Below the pieces are notes generated by a model that was given only the letters and a program-made list of their open reading frames with translations, was not told the DNA's origin and did not search any database. 52,666 nt of DNA from a virus, in IMG/VR virus record IMGVR_UViG_3300007276_000066, positions 1-52,666 of that record; one strand, written 5' to 3'. Below are positions 39,348 to 48,898 of this stretch, in pieces. Every line of letters starts with the position of its first letter. Within the stretch, counting starts at the first letter, position 1. The position numbers were made by a program, and so were the translations under genes.

Positions 39348-40343
39348 TTAAGCTGCGTACCAGCCGAAAGTTAACTCATCAGAGCGCACTTCAAGCTGAC
39401 ATTGAATGCCCTGATTGCCGTCACTTAGAGCAACAAGCTTAGGGTTGACCATCCGACAAACAGCGTCTAGCTTCAATATATGGCCGACGCGAGTATCGAA
39501 CACCAAAGCGAAATCGTAGTAGTTCAAGCCAGCCAGATCATTAGCCCAAGCCCAAATATTACTAGAGTCCATATCAAGCATCATGAACGTAATATCGATG
39601 GTCATTTTCTCTTCCATCAAGTTAGTCTCAGCGCAATTAACAACGTCAGTCCGGCTTTGAGTCCAGCCCAATTTAGGAATAACTAATGAGTGAGCGCAAA
39701 GTGCCTGACTATTAAACGTCAACGTCGTAAAGCTGGCTGCGGAGAATGGCAATGGCGAGACAAATGATGTTGGCTGTGTAGTCCCAAGGGCTGTTGCATC
39801 CACCCGAGCAGGCTCTACATAAGTTCCAACAAAGTCATTGAACATCAACTTAGGGAAGTCAGATGAGAAGTCCATCCCAGCAGTTCCACGCGCATCAATA
39901 GTCTTATACTGATCAACATCAAAGCTGGTAGGGCTGTTTGTGGTCACTTTCTGGTTTACAGCGAGAGTAACAACATCTATCGCCGTCCGATCAGACAAGG
40001 AGAATGTCACTTCATTTGCCACCGAAGTATCCATGTCCCATCCGGAAGCCTGTAAGAATGGAGCGCAAGGAGGCTCAAAAATAGCTGTCCCGCCATCATC
40101 GCCGCCACCAATTAAATCCATTTCCCACTTAACTGTGTTTGTTTGGCTTGTAGCACGTTCAACGGTATCTCGGCCAGAACTGCCGTCATACTCAATGCTT
40201 GCTCGTTCGCCAGTAAGGGCATCAAACTCAAGCGCCTTGGTGCGAACAATATCGGTCGTAGCAAGAGTTTCGCCCGTACCAAAAACTGCTTGGACTTTTC
40301 CGTACATAGCCTTTGCTTTAGCGTTAATTTTAATTCCGGCCAT
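39348..40343 (-). CDS. major tail (tube) protein, 331 aa
   Basis: MAGIKINAKAKAMYGKVQ then long beta-rich domains typical of siphovirus tube proteins (TNTVKWEMDLIGGGDDGGTA, WTQSRTDVVNCAETNLMEEK). Position after the terminator protein and before the G/GT chaperones supports the call. It is longer than lambda gpV (246 aa), so it may carry an extra surface domain. Confidence 0.82.
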   Translation of the reverse strand: MAGIKINAKAKAMYGKVQAVFGTGETLATTDIVRTKALEFDALTGERASIEYDGSSGRDTVERATSQTNTVKWEMDLIGGGDDGGTAIFEPPCAPFLQASGWDMDTSVANEVTFSLSDRTAIDVVTLAVNQKVTTNSPTSFDVDQYKTIDARGTAGMDFSSDFPKLMFNDFVGTYVEPARVDATALGTTQPTSFVSPLPFSAASFTTLTFNSQALCAHSLVIPKLGWTQSRTDVVNCAETNLMEEKMTIDITFMMLDMDSSNIWAWANDLAGLNYYDFALVFDTRVGHILKLDAVCRMVNPKLVALSDGNQGIQCQLEVRSDELTFGWYAA

Positions 40344-40348
40344 ATCTC

Positions 40349-40501
40349 TTACTTATCCCCTTTAATGTTTGCTTTAGGCTTGGCTTCTGGCACAACACTT
40401 GCTGGCTTATCCACCGGTTTATTTGATGCAATAATCTTAGTCTCAATTGTTGAGCCCTTAATAACTACATTTCCTTCCTTGTCTCTGAATTTCCTTGGCA
40501 C
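40349..40501 (-). CDS. small protein between tail terminator and tube genes, 50 aa
   Basis: GTG start at 40501, preceded by GGAGG at 5-nt spacing in the end of the tail terminator gene (TAATG overlap region). MPRKFRDKEGNVVIKGST, then a Lys/Pro-rich end (KPVDKPASVVPEAKPK). A longer upstream version would overlap the terminator gene and lacks a ribosome site. Function unknown. Confidence 0.65.
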   Translation of the reverse strand: MPRKFRDKEGNVVIKGSTIETKIIASNKPVDKPASVVPEAKPKANIKGDK

Positions 40502-40502
40502 A

Positions 40503-40931
40503 TTAGCCTCCGACTTTAAATGTTGTGTAAACTTCGCCCCATAGAAGAAAGACAGAATGAGTGTCAATCAACTCGCCACCAACGTGCTCCATCTGGGAAT
40601 ACGGATTATTCCGAGCCAAATCGTCCGAATCGACGTATTCGTAACCGGTATAAATATTGCTTAATGCTTTCTGGCATGCGTCAAGATCCTCTAAACGGCA
40701 TGCGATATTGAAAGCAAAATAATGATCCTTTTTTTGTACAGTCGAGCCAGTGTAATCAGAACCGGAAGATGACACCTTATGCGGCGTTATCCAGACGGAA
40801 GGGTTCTTATTATCCTTCAACGCCTTCATGTGAGTGTACAGACCAGCCTCCTTGAAAAGAAAGCCACCGCCACCGTCACTGTAAGCAAGGATTGTATCCT
40901 TGGTGTCCTCAAGTAACTGCACTACATTCAT
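40503..40931 (-). CDS. tail terminator, GpU-like, 142 aa
   Basis: Small protein (MNVVQLLEDTKDTILAYSDG, FAFNIACRLEDLDACQKALS) of the size and genomic place of lambda gpU, which caps the tail tube before joining to the head. Overlaps the Z-like gene by 4 bp. Assignment mostly by position with some likeness. Confidence 0.7.
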   Translation of the reverse strand: MNVVQLLEDTKDTILAYSDGGGGFLFKEAGLYTHMKALKDNKNPSVWITPHKVSSSGSDYTGSTVQKKDHYFAFNIACRLEDLDACQKALSNIYTGYEYVDSDDLARNNPYSQMEHVGGELIDTHSVFLLWGEVYTTFKVGG

Positions 40932-41494
40932 GGTCTAAGCCCTATCGCTCTCATAAAATGATGATTAAATCTCTTGGCGTACTGTGTTTGCATTAGCGCG
41001 TCCAGCTTGCCGTTATTTGCTACCGCGCCAGCCATTTCCGGAACAGATATCGTCCTTAAAACCTTGATGCCGGACTTCCTCTTCTTGTATTTGGATGAGG
41101 CTTTTTCTTCTGCGGTCAGTCGAGCCCAAATCAACTCATGGCTAATTCTAGCTATCTTAAAGCTGCCTTTGACTAGACTGCTCCCACCACCCTTTCTGAC
41201 GCTGACTCTCCAGCCAGTCTTAGCTTGGCTTGTGCCAAACCTTCCAAGGTTCGGTCTGTAATCCCTGAATCCCAGCGATACTCGACCGGACTCCTTATTG
41301 TCCGCTCGTAGGAATGTCTTGCTCTTAACCGTCGCCGCATTTACGTTGTACTCGGCGCGAACCTGCTTACTTAACTCGGTTAAAACATTCTTACCTGTGT
41401 CTCTTAAAGCCATCTTATGAGCCTTAACAACTGGCGCTACAGAGTAGACCTCCATCAACTTGCTCATATTCACTGGCTTAAACTCTAAACTCAA
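40928..41494 (-). CDS. minor tail protein Z-like, 188 aa
   Basis: Fits the minor tail Z family of lambda-like phages: basic N-terminal part (RDTGKNVLTELSKQVRAEYN) with NAATVKSKTFLRA and GFRDYRPNLGRFGT, and a C-terminal QYAKRFNHHFMRAIG. Z is needed for correct tail completion. Length is close to lambda Z (192 aa). Confidence 0.8.
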   Translation of the reverse strand: MSLEFKPVNMSKLMEVYSVAPVVKAHKMALRDTGKNVLTELSKQVRAEYNVNAATVKSKTFLRADNKESGRVSLGFRDYRPNLGRFGTSQAKTGWRVSVRKGGGSSLVKGSFKIARISHELIWARLTAEEKASSKYKKRKSGIKVLRTISVPEMAGAVANNGKLDALMQTQYAKRFNHHFMRAIGLRP

Positions 41495-41790
41495 AACGTA
41501 ACCTCAATGAGCTTGAAATAACCATCGTCCTTGACAGTCCTTCCAAGCTCGTATGAGATACCGTCATCTTCAGAAACGAGAATGTCGCCAATCTCGTATT
41601 CTGGTAACGCTGATGCCAATACTTCAATCGCGTCTGCGATAACAACAAGTTCATCCCGCTCACCCATGACCTCGATGCCGTGATGGTCTAGGAATTTAAT
41701 ATCCCTAGCCGTACCGACAACTGGCTGAAAGTTTGCTAGATGGCCGTGAGCACGGAATGTACTCACGGCAATTCGTTGTTCCCTACGCAT
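41491..41790 (-). CDS. head-tail connector/adaptor, 99 aa
   Basis: Compact beta-rich protein (FQPVVGTARDIKFLDHHGIE, ILVSEDDGISYELGRTVKDDG) between capsid and Z-like genes, the place of lambda FI/FII. Probably a head completion protein; not clearly a member of a named family. ATG 41790 is 6 bp after the capsid stop. Confidence 0.65.
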   Translation of the reverse strand: MRREQRIAVSTFRAHGHLANFQPVVGTARDIKFLDHHGIEVMGERDELVVIADAIEVLASALPEYEIGDILVSEDDGISYELGRTVKDDGYFKLIEVTF

Positions 41791-41796
41791 TAAAGA

Positions 41797-42774
41797 TTAA
41801 GCGTTGCTTACTTTAACGATTGCAGTAGGGCGTGTGCAGATATGCAGAGGGTTGGATTGAGTCTCCACAATCCAGCCTTTGCCGCCCTCTTTTTCCCAGC
41901 CTTTAGAGTACATTGGCAAGCCCATTGTGTTAACGGTCTCGTTGTAGTCAGCAGGAGCGTAATAAGATTGAAACAGTCCGCTAACGCCTTCTGGAACCGC
42001 ATACGCAGTGTTATCTTCAATTTTCACAAGAGAAGTACCTTCGTACTCTTCAAAGATAGCGCCGCCATAAGAAAACCCAGCGCGAACGTCATCACGGTTC
42101 ATGCCGCTATCCATATAGCGTGAATACTGCTCTTTCACTTCAGCGTTCTCAATGAATGCGTCAAAGAAAGTAGGTGAGCACAAGAAGCGAACTCCCTTAA
42201 AGCCTACACCGCCCAATGCAGTCTTGATCTGTCGCTTAATTGCAACAACATCAGTACGAGGAGTGGTTGTAGCTACAAGAATGTCAGCCGTTGTCTGGCT
42301 CACGCTCATTTCCGTGAAAAGGTTCAACAGTACGCTTGTGCCGTCCGCATCATAAACGATCCCTTTAAGCGCACCCATACGCAAATGCTCTTGGGTGTAC
42401 ATAATGTCGTCGTGATGCTTTTTGACCTTCTTCGCCAATTTAGCTGAAACTGCCTCAGTCTCGCTTTGCGTTCCGAATGCGCGAACATTCTGGAGTTCTG
42501 ACGCTTGGACGCTGGAGCGTTGAGGAAGGTGTATTGTGCTGAAGTTGCGAGACTTGTACTTACTGATCTCGCGCTGTTTTGGCTCTGAGCCACGCGCAGC
42601 AGCAGGAACCAACTCAATAGAATCAGCGCCGAAATCCAAGCGAACATCAGTTGTATCAATGCCCTCATTTGAGAAATAGCCCAACTCAGTAATTCGCTGC
42701 GGAATGTACTCAATATCCTGTACGGCGGCGGTTAGTGTTTCAAGCTCGAAAACGTCCGTGTTAAAATTTGCCAT
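41797..42774 (-). CDS. major capsid protein, lambda gpE family
   Basis: 325 aa, close to lambda gpE (341 aa), with the family N-terminus FELETLTAAVQDIEYIPQRI and the LRMGALKGIVYDADGT and GGVGFKGVRFLCSPTFFDAF segments. It forms the HK97-fold shell. Preceded by the decoration protein gene as in lambda. Confidence 0.9.
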   Translation of the reverse strand: MANFNTDVFELETLTAAVQDIEYIPQRITELGYFSNEGIDTTDVRLDFGADSIELVPAAARGSEPKQREISKYKSRNFSTIHLPQRSSVQASELQNVRAFGTQSETEAVSAKLAKKVKKHHDDIMYTQEHLRMGALKGIVYDADGTSVLLNLFTEMSVSQTTADILVATTTPRTDVVAIKRQIKTALGGVGFKGVRFLCSPTFFDAFIENAEVKEQYSRYMDSGMNRDDVRAGFSYGGAIFEEYEGTSLVKIEDNTAYAVPEGVSGLFQSYYAPADYNETVNTMGLPMYSKGWEKEGGKGWIVETQSNPLHICTRPTAIVKVSNA

Positions 42775-42786
42775 TAGTGTTTCTCC

Positions 42787-43143
42787 TTAAACGACTTTAA
42801 TGTTTTGTGAAAGAAGAATTACCTTAATGGCATCCTTCTCTGCGTCGAGGTTAACGTCGCCCGTATAGGTCAGGCGAGACTCTTGCAGCGTCGCAATTCG
42901 CGTCAAAGCAACAGCCCCAACAACGTCAGCGCCTGAAGCGTCAACAGCGTCGTATAACACCGCAACAGGATTGCCTGATCCGGCAACTAGCGGCACATAT
43001 TTGCCTGTGTCAAGCTCAACAACCGATCCAGCGACCGAGAAGTTAGTGCCTGTAAGGACTGTTACATTGTCTCGGCTTAGGTAATCCTTTGCCTCGGAGA
43101 CAATAAACTCTCCTGCGTGGTTTGTTTCTGTAGATGTAGCCAT
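42787..43143 (-). CDS. head decoration protein, lambda gpD-like, 118 aa
   Basis: Size and sequence pattern (NHAGEFIVSEAKDYLSRDNV, LTGTNFSVAGSVVEL, AVLYDAVDASGADVVGAVAL) match gpD, which trimerises on the expanded capsid and stabilises it. It lies between the protease and capsid genes. Confidence 0.88.
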   Translation of the reverse strand: MATSTETNHAGEFIVSEAKDYLSRDNVTVLTGTNFSVAGSVVELDTGKYVPLVAGSGNPVAVLYDAVDASGADVVGAVALTRIATLQESRLTYTGDVNLDAEKDAIKVILLSQNIKVV

Positions 43144-43155
43144 TAAAAAATCTCC

Positions 43156-43623
43156 TTATTTGTTGTCGTAAACGGCGTATAAGTTACGAGTTACTTTTTG
43201 AGCACTCGCGGGAATGTGGGCTGAAATGTCCTCGTCAGCCGACTGAGCATCTAGGATGGCTCGGGCAACTTCAGCGGGGTTAGACCCGTTACTCAAAACT
43301 GAAGCGGTTTGCTCAGCGGTGAATTCTGCAGCAGTAAGAACATCACGCAATGCGTCATAGCTTTGGATGCTGTCGTTTACAGTTGAGGCCGTTGCTTTAG
43401 AAGCAATAAGACCTGCGATTAGGTGCGGAACACCTGCGTTTGAGCAAAGCGTCGCAAGCTCACCGGCATCCATAGAAGCCTCTGGGTCTGCGGACTCAAC
43501 TACAGTTTCAACTGTGGCTGTAGCTTCTGGAGCCTCTACGTCCGCAATTTCAGCGGTAGCATCGGCACTTGCAGTAGCACCAGCACTTACTGGGACCACC
43601 TCATCATTGCTTTCGTTAATCAT
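43156..43623 (-). CDS. possible internal scaffold product (Nu3-like), 155 aa
   Basis: Nested in frame within the protease gene. ATG at 43623 (MINESNDEVVPVSAG) has GAGGT 10 nt upstream. In lambda the scaffold Nu3 is made from the 3' end of gene C in the same way. The product would be acidic and helical, as scaffolds are. Predicted from analogy and the ribosome site only. Confidence 0.5.
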   Translation of the reverse strand: MINESNDEVVPVSAGATASADATAEIADVEAPEATATVETVVESADPEASMDAGELATLCSNAGVPHLIAGLIASKATASTVNDSIQSYDALRDVLTAAEFTAEQTASVLSNGSNPAEVARAILDAQSADEDISAHIPASAQKVTRNLYAVYDNK

Positions 43624-44475
43624 TTTGTTTAATACCTCGTTGTATGACATTACGCCATCAGCCAAGCCGACTTCGACTGCCTCCGACCCTTGATATACCT
43701 CGGCCTCAGTAGCCATCACTGACTCGACTGACATGCCTCGATTTCTTGCTACCGTGCTGGCGAACATGACTCTGGTTGAGTCTATTCGAGCCTGCATATT
43801 CTCTCGGACCTTTGCTGGGAGAACTTCGTATGGATTGCCTTCTACTTTGTGTGCTCCGGAATGGATTAAAGTGACCTTGCGGCCCTCTTTTTTCATCTTC
43901 CCTGACACCTCTTGGTGGGCGATCAAAACTCCAATTGACCCAGATATCCCCGTCCTTGGGGTATAAATACTGCCGCAGGATGACGCCAATGCGTATGCGG
44001 CGCTTGTGGCTTTCTCACCTATAAAGGCTACCGTCTCCTTCTCGCCTCGGAACTGGTAGATAAAATCACAAAGATCAAAACATCCGGCAACTTCGCCACC
44101 TGAAGAATCGATATCAAAAAGTATTTTACTTACAGACGCATCGTCTACAGCCTCGATAAATTGAGCTTGAACTCCGTCATATCCTTGTACGCCTGAGCTT
44201 GGCCCTATATAGCCACTCTTATTAACAAGAGTCCCCGCTACAGGTATAATCGCAACTCCCTGCTCTACCTGATACGACCTACCATTCCTGCGTGAATTAT
44301 TGCCCGAAAACATACGAGAATCTGCACTGATTTTCTCAGCGTCAGAACCTACAATTTCAGTCATCCCGATGCGATCAGCGATGGCCGTCAGGAACACTGC
44401 GGCGTAGTCCTGATCCAGCATTAACGGCGTGTTGTAAATCCTAGTTGCTATCTGAGTCAGATTCATTCTTGTCAA
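43156..44475 (-). CDS. head maturation protease, S49 family, gpC-like, 439 aa
   Basis: N-terminal S49 fold with DIDSSGGEVAG (about 121-131), Ser158 in EKATSAAYALAS and Lys210 in IHSGAHKVEGN as the likely Ser-Lys dyad. The C-terminal part is acidic and Ala-rich (TASADATAEIADVEAPEA), as in the scaffold part of lambda C. An in-frame ATG at 43623 preceded by GAGGT could give a separate scaffold of 155 aa, the counterpart of Nu3. Overlaps the portal gene by 35 bp. Confidence 0.88.
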   Translation of the reverse strand: MTRMNLTQIATRIYNTPLMLDQDYAAVFLTAIADRIGMTEIVGSDAEKISADSRMFSGNNSRRNGRSYQVEQGVAIIPVAGTLVNKSGYIGPSSGVQGYDGVQAQFIEAVDDASVSKILFDIDSSGGEVAGCFDLCDFIYQFRGEKETVAFIGEKATSAAYALASSCGSIYTPRTGISGSIGVLIAHQEVSGKMKKEGRKVTLIHSGAHKVEGNPYEVLPAKVRENMQARIDSTRVMFASTVARNRGMSVESVMATEAEVYQGSEAVEVGLADGVMSYNEVLNKMINESNDEVVPVSAGATASADATAEIADVEAPEATATVETVVESADPEASMDAGELATLCSNAGVPHLIAGLIASKATASTVNDSIQSYDALRDVLTAAEFTAEQTASVLSNGSNPAEVARAILDAQSADEDISAHIPASAQKVTRNLYAVYDNK

Positions 44476-45931
44476 CGTCCTCTGTTAAGTTATGTTCGTC
44501 TTCCAGCTCTTTCTGTCTAGCCCTGTAAAGGACGTTCTCTTCCTGAGCTGACTTTGCGTCGCCTGACCTTTTACGAGCCTCTGAGTGGACTGTGGTTAAG
44601 CCCATTTCGATTCCCAGCTTAGCCGCTTGCAGATCTTGGACAGGGTGTTCGTATGCCCAGCCTTGTGGCGTCCAATCGCACTTAAGGTACTCACTTCTTT
44701 GAGTGGAATAATTTGGTAGTGTTAATCGGTCGTGAAGGACTATTGCATCCGTCCACCATGCCTGTACTTGGGCGCACACCTGACCAACCATGTAAATATC
44801 TTGTATCGCGCCAATCTCTCGCTTAAAGCTGTTCATCGCAGAACGCCATAAACGATCACTCTTTATCTGGGACCAGTCCCCGCTCATCAACTCGTAGGGG
44901 ATTCCGTGATCACTGGCAATCGACATTAGCTGTTGTCGCATGTAGTCCGAATAGAACTCTCCACCCTTCTCAGCATCAAATAGATTGAGTGTTTCGCCTG
45001 CCGCCAACTCAGTGATTGATCCTGCCGTTGTACTTACGTCGGGAGTTTCTTCATCGCCGGTAATTGGCTGGCCCGTTATTGCGTCGAGCTGCTGGCCTTT
45101 ATCATTCCATTTAGCTTCCGTTTCAATTGTCCCAGTGAATGCCGATTTAAGCTTTTTGCGCTCTAATTCGTAATCGTCATACTGCTCTAGGTTCGCGTTC
45201 TTAAACAACGACGCGCTATTGATCGGAACCCCGCGAAGCTGACCATTTCGGGTTGGTATGAAATGATGAATAACATCCTTCGCTAAAACTCGAACGCGCT
45301 CATTACTTAATCCACTAAAACCTATTTTTTCGTCTGGATGATTGATAAAGAAGTGATAAGCGACGCGCTCACCAGATCGATTCAACTCAACCCCAGCCCG
45401 AACTATATTTCCGTTAGTCAGCAGGTCATCGTATGACGCATCTAACATTTCCGACTCAAGAATCTGAACCTGAATCGGGACAGCAAGACTAGATCTTGAC
45501 TGCTTACGTCTGCGACGAATAAATACCTCGCCCGACTCATTACGCGCCCGTGATATCAATCTTAGGCCAGCGTAGAAATTGCCAACGCCATCAGAAACCA
45601 GCTCTTTACAGCTCTGACTCCATAACTCCGTGATAGCGTCATTTAACTTGGGGTTCTTTAGCTCGAACCTAGGCTTTATGCCAGAACCTATCTCATGACT
45701 TACTAGCTGCCTGTGAGCATTCTTTATGTGCGGCGAATTACGAGAAGCGTCCTGAGATCTGCCTTGGATAACCCTAAGCTCGGCAACAACCGCAGAGTTT
45801 GGCCCAGCCTTTCGGGTAGTCATCGAGCCTGCTCTACGACCCCTTGATCCAGAGACGTAATTAGTTGATCGGCCCATCTGCTTTAGATTGTCTGCGCTGG
45901 AGATCGGCAACCCTGAAGAGTCTAATATCAA
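44441..45931 (-). CDS. portal protein, lambda gpB family
   Basis: 496 aa, near lambda gpB (533 aa). Family features include NSPHIKNAHRQLVSHEIG, a conserved ARNESGEVFIRRR strand, DVIHHFIPTRNGQLRGVP and SDHGIPYELMSGDW. The portal ring is the DNA entry and exit channel and joins the terminase. It lies between gpW and protease genes as in lambda. Confidence 0.92.
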   Translation of the reverse strand: MILDSSGLPISSADNLKQMGRSTNYVSGSRGRRAGSMTTRKAGPNSAVVAELRVIQGRSQDASRNSPHIKNAHRQLVSHEIGSGIKPRFELKNPKLNDAITELWSQSCKELVSDGVGNFYAGLRLISRARNESGEVFIRRRRKQSRSSLAVPIQVQILESEMLDASYDDLLTNGNIVRAGVELNRSGERVAYHFFINHPDEKIGFSGLSNERVRVLAKDVIHHFIPTRNGQLRGVPINSASLFKNANLEQYDDYELERKKLKSAFTGTIETEAKWNDKGQQLDAITGQPITGDEETPDVSTTAGSITELAAGETLNLFDAEKGGEFYSDYMRQQLMSIASDHGIPYELMSGDWSQIKSDRLWRSAMNSFKREIGAIQDIYMVGQVCAQVQAWWTDAIVLHDRLTLPNYSTQRSEYLKCDWTPQGWAYEHPVQDLQAAKLGIEMGLTTVHSEARKRSGDAKSAQEENVLYRARQKELEDEHNLTEDVDKNESDSDSN

Positions 45932-46144
45932 TTAAAGCCCCCTATCGACACACAGCCGATATGATTTTTTGTACGGCTTTGCTGAGCCATTAATCTCTTT
46001 GATTAACTTGGCCTCAAGAGCCAGCATTTCATCAAGGTTGCGATAAGTTACAGCCCTGCCGTTGTGCTTAACGCTGAATTCACCGGAAGCCATAGCGTCC
46101 TGTAAAATCTCCAACCTTGCAGCTAATTCGGTGCTATCCGCCAT
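45932..46144 (-). CDS. head-tail joining protein, gpW-like, 70 aa
   Basis: Length and place match lambda gpW (68 aa): between terminase large subunit and portal. LAARLEILQDAMASGEFSVK, NGRAVTYRNLDEMLAL follow the gpW fold of two helices with a hairpin. It stabilises packaged DNA and forms the tail attachment site. Overlaps the terminase gene by 11 bp. Confidence 0.85.
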   Translation of the reverse strand: MADSTELAARLEILQDAMASGEFSVKHNGRAVTYRNLDEMLALEAKLIKEINGSAKPYKKSYRLCVDRGL

Positions 46145-48173
46145 TTCTAACCCTTCGCCTCGGTCGTGATTTAATTGTTTGTCTGACGCCCTTAGTTATG
46201 ACGTTAGAGTTTGTGTCCATTTCAGCAGCCCATATTGGGGGCCGGAGCCAATCAATCTCATGTCCGCCTATGTGATGCCAGACTGCTCTGGCATAAGTAA
46301 ATAAGTCGAACGTCTCGTTGGCTTTACCTCTGATCTGATCCCATCCATCGGAACCCCTGACCTCGGCATTAAATAATTCTTCGTAATGAGCGTCTTTAAA
46401 ATCAGAGCTGAATGTGACAAATCCATTGCCATCCTCATCCCTTTGAAGGTCGTTATAGACCATATCTTTAAGGCGGTGAGTGTTCACCATTAGCACCGGA
46501 ACATCGCCCGTGCTTGAAACCTTAGACCCTGACCTTTTTGTAGAGTCAGGCATGGTCTTATTAACCAATGGGGCCGACTGTGACGCCTTAAACGTCTTAC
46601 TGTCTCCCTTAACTAGCCAAACCCTATCTTGAGCCTGAAAGCTAAGCTCCCTATACCAGTCTAGAGCCCTGTCATAAACCCCATCCTCACCGCCGCAATC
46701 GACGCATAATATGTGATTCATTAACTCTTGATCGCCGCCAAGCTTGAGTGTGCTTGTGGACAAATCGGTTAAAATATCCCAGTCTTCAATCATTGTGGAT
46801 GGATCTATTCGACCTCCACGCTTAGAGTCAACCAATGCAAATCTATCCATCGGCCAAGTTCTATTTCCTTTACCGAAACCAGTCCTTAAAACCTCGAACC
46901 TAGCCTTAGCGCCACCCTGTACATCAACCGATGTAATGATGACTCTAACTCCCTCAGGAACATGGAATTTAGGTGTGTCAATGGCTCTCTCCTTGTATTT
47001 CTCGAAGCCCTGAACCTCTGATCTTCTTGCCTGCTCGATATACGGGCTGGCAAACATCTGATTGCATGTATTTTGCAGCGATAATTCTAATCCGTTCAGC
47101 TCAAAGTCTTCCTTTGCGCGGATATATGTTAAGGCTAAATTTGACCAGCTATTAAAACTGGCAAACCAACCCGAAACCCAAAACGACGCTCTCTTGCTTT
47201 GACGGCCAAGACCGATTAGATTTCCACTACGGTCAATTCCCTGACCTTCCTTAACCCATGCTCCTGAGGCTCTGAATTCTCGCTCCTGACTTACCTCTAT
47301 CAGACCTCCACATAATACGCACTTAAGGCATACTTGGTCTGCACGTTCTTCCGGACTTCCATGCTCCGGAACCCATAACGAAAGATCTGGGTTTGGGTTC
47401 GGAATGAAGTAATCATCACAATGAGGGCATTGCCCATAAGCGATCCTTCGATCACCTGTATTGTACAGCCCGAGAATTCCACTTGTAGGTGGAGCCTCAT
47501 GACTCCCTTCCGATGCCACCCATTTAGGGTCTATAACTGGTCTTGCTGGTGTCGATTCGGCAATTACCATACCTTTCGACATAAAACTTTTCGGACGTTG
47601 AGCGGCCTGTTCAAATACGCCACCCTCCTTACCAATGTTGTCCTGATAACGGTCATAATCCGTCATGAGCATCAAAGGTACTGGCTTTCCCGCCAAAGCA
47701 TTCTTTGATGGGTGGGCGAATCTAATTATCGTCCCAGCCTTAGTCCACTTATCGTAGACGTTATCCTTGCCCTTGCCTGAAACCATGCAAGGCTGCAGCA
47801 TGGGCGAATCCTGTATCATTCTGTCGAATCTGGTGGCGGAGAAATCTCGCGCATCACCTTGACTCTTCTCGATGAGCATCATGTCTGTCGGATTATTTGC
47901 AATCCGGTCGGCCATGACATTTAAAACTAGAGATTGGGTTTTACCAATCTGAGCTGGAGCCACTAAAACTATCGAATCAAACTCTCTACTCCTTGAGAGA
48001 TTTGCAGGCTCACTCATTAGATGAGAAAGCTCTGGGTTAAACGGCCCAGCTATTGCTGCCGACTTAAGAACAACCTTATCAGCAGCGTTCTCAGACACCG
48101 ACATTTGAGCTGCCGGTCTTAGTATGTCTAGAGCTTCTGAAAAGACTTCAACCGATGAACCGAAATGTGTCAC
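46134..48173 (-). CDS. terminase large subunit, lambda GpA family
   Basis: 679 aa (lambda A is 641). ATPase site APAQIGKTQ (72-80), Walker B-like LMLMTDYDR (167-175), zinc-type pairs CPHC and CLKC/CGG (about 245-290), then an endonuclease domain with IITSVDVQGG and VDCGGEDGVYDRAL. It cuts at cos and drives DNA into the prohead. Overlaps the small subunit gene by 4 bp. Confidence 0.93.
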   Translation of the reverse strand: MTHFGSSVEVFSEALDILRPAAQMSVSENAADKVVLKSAAIAGPFNPELSHLMSEPANLSRSREFDSIVLVAPAQIGKTQSLVLNVMADRIANNPTDMMLIEKSQGDARDFSATRFDRMIQDSPMLQPCMVSGKGKDNVYDKWTKAGTIIRFAHPSKNALAGKPVPLMLMTDYDRYQDNIGKEGGVFEQAAQRPKSFMSKGMVIAESTPARPVIDPKWVASEGSHEAPPTSGILGLYNTGDRRIAYGQCPHCDDYFIPNPNPDLSLWVPEHGSPEERADQVCLKCVLCGGLIEVSQEREFRASGAWVKEGQGIDRSGNLIGLGRQSKRASFWVSGWFASFNSWSNLALTYIRAKEDFELNGLELSLQNTCNQMFASPYIEQARRSEVQGFEKYKERAIDTPKFHVPEGVRVIITSVDVQGGAKARFEVLRTGFGKGNRTWPMDRFALVDSKRGGRIDPSTMIEDWDILTDLSTSTLKLGGDQELMNHILCVDCGGEDGVYDRALDWYRELSFQAQDRVWLVKGDSKTFKASQSAPLVNKTMPDSTKRSGSKVSSTGDVPVLMVNTHRLKDMVYNDLQRDEDGNGFVTFSSDFKDAHYEELFNAEVRGSDGWDQIRGKANETFDLFTYARAVWHHIGGHEIDWLRPPIWAAEMDTNSNVITKGVRQTIKSRPRRRVRNGG

Positions 48174-48649
48174 TGGAATTCCCCTAACAGGTCAGCCATG
48201 AGATTCGATTTATGCTCAGCGATAATCCTTGTCATCGATTTGATTTGATCCGAAGCTAAGCCACACTCAAGCTCAATCCTGTCTGGGATAATATCTAGCC
48301 CAAGAGACAAACTCTTAAACGCAGTAGCGGCAGTCTCCCTAACTTCCTCTACAGGTATTAAACTTCTCTGAAGGGCCTCAACTTGAGCCTTTTTTAACTC
48401 CGCATCGTAGTGGTGTTTACGGTTTATCGGCTCCATACGTTCAGGATCACGCTCATCATCATCGCCTAACTCAACCTTGCCTCGGGTGATTAATAGCGGT
48501 GCAAGCGCGATAGCTGCAACAGCGATACTCCACTCATGGCGCTTACCGTTAATATGGCAAGGCTCATAAACTTCACTGATATATGTGTCAATTGAGCGAC
48601 GATCAACATCAAATTTGTTAGCCAGCCAGCTCTTGCTGTAAGTTTCCAT
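48170..48649 (-). CDS. terminase small subunit, Nu1-like
   Basis: 159 aa with an N-terminal winged-helix region (SKSWLANKFDVDRRSIDTYI) that recognises the cos-region DNA, and a C-terminal helix region (SLSLGLDIIPDRIELECGLA) for contact with the large subunit. Start ATG 48649. The 249 bp upstream (48650-48898) show no gene and no clear promoter. Confidence 0.82.
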   Translation of the reverse strand: METYSKSWLANKFDVDRRSIDTYISEVYEPCHINGKRHEWSIAVAAIALAPLLITRGKVELGDDDERDPERMEPINRKHHYDAELKKAQVEALQRSLIPVEEVRETAATAFKSLSLGLDIIPDRIELECGLASDQIKSMTRIIAEHKSNLMADLLGEFQ

Positions 48650-48898
48650 TCCATTGTTTGACCGTTCAGCGCCGATTTATCCTTGCGCTCAACGTGTGCG
48701 CTTATTGCTATTCATCCTGAATTAGCTAACCATTTTCACTCATCGGGAAATATGGTCGAGCATCCTTGCTCTTAACAGCCAATCCTTTGGCTTACTGTGT
48801 TTGTTCTGAGTTGCGATACTAGCTCAGAGTCTAGATTCAATTCGCTCGGGATCGCCCAAGCTGGGTATCGCCACCCATTGAATTATTAAATTCTCACG

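Noticed and set aside
40349-40567. Longer version of the small gene after the tail terminator
   Set aside because: The additional codons lie inside the terminator gene; the GGAGG-spaced GTG at 40501 fits better.
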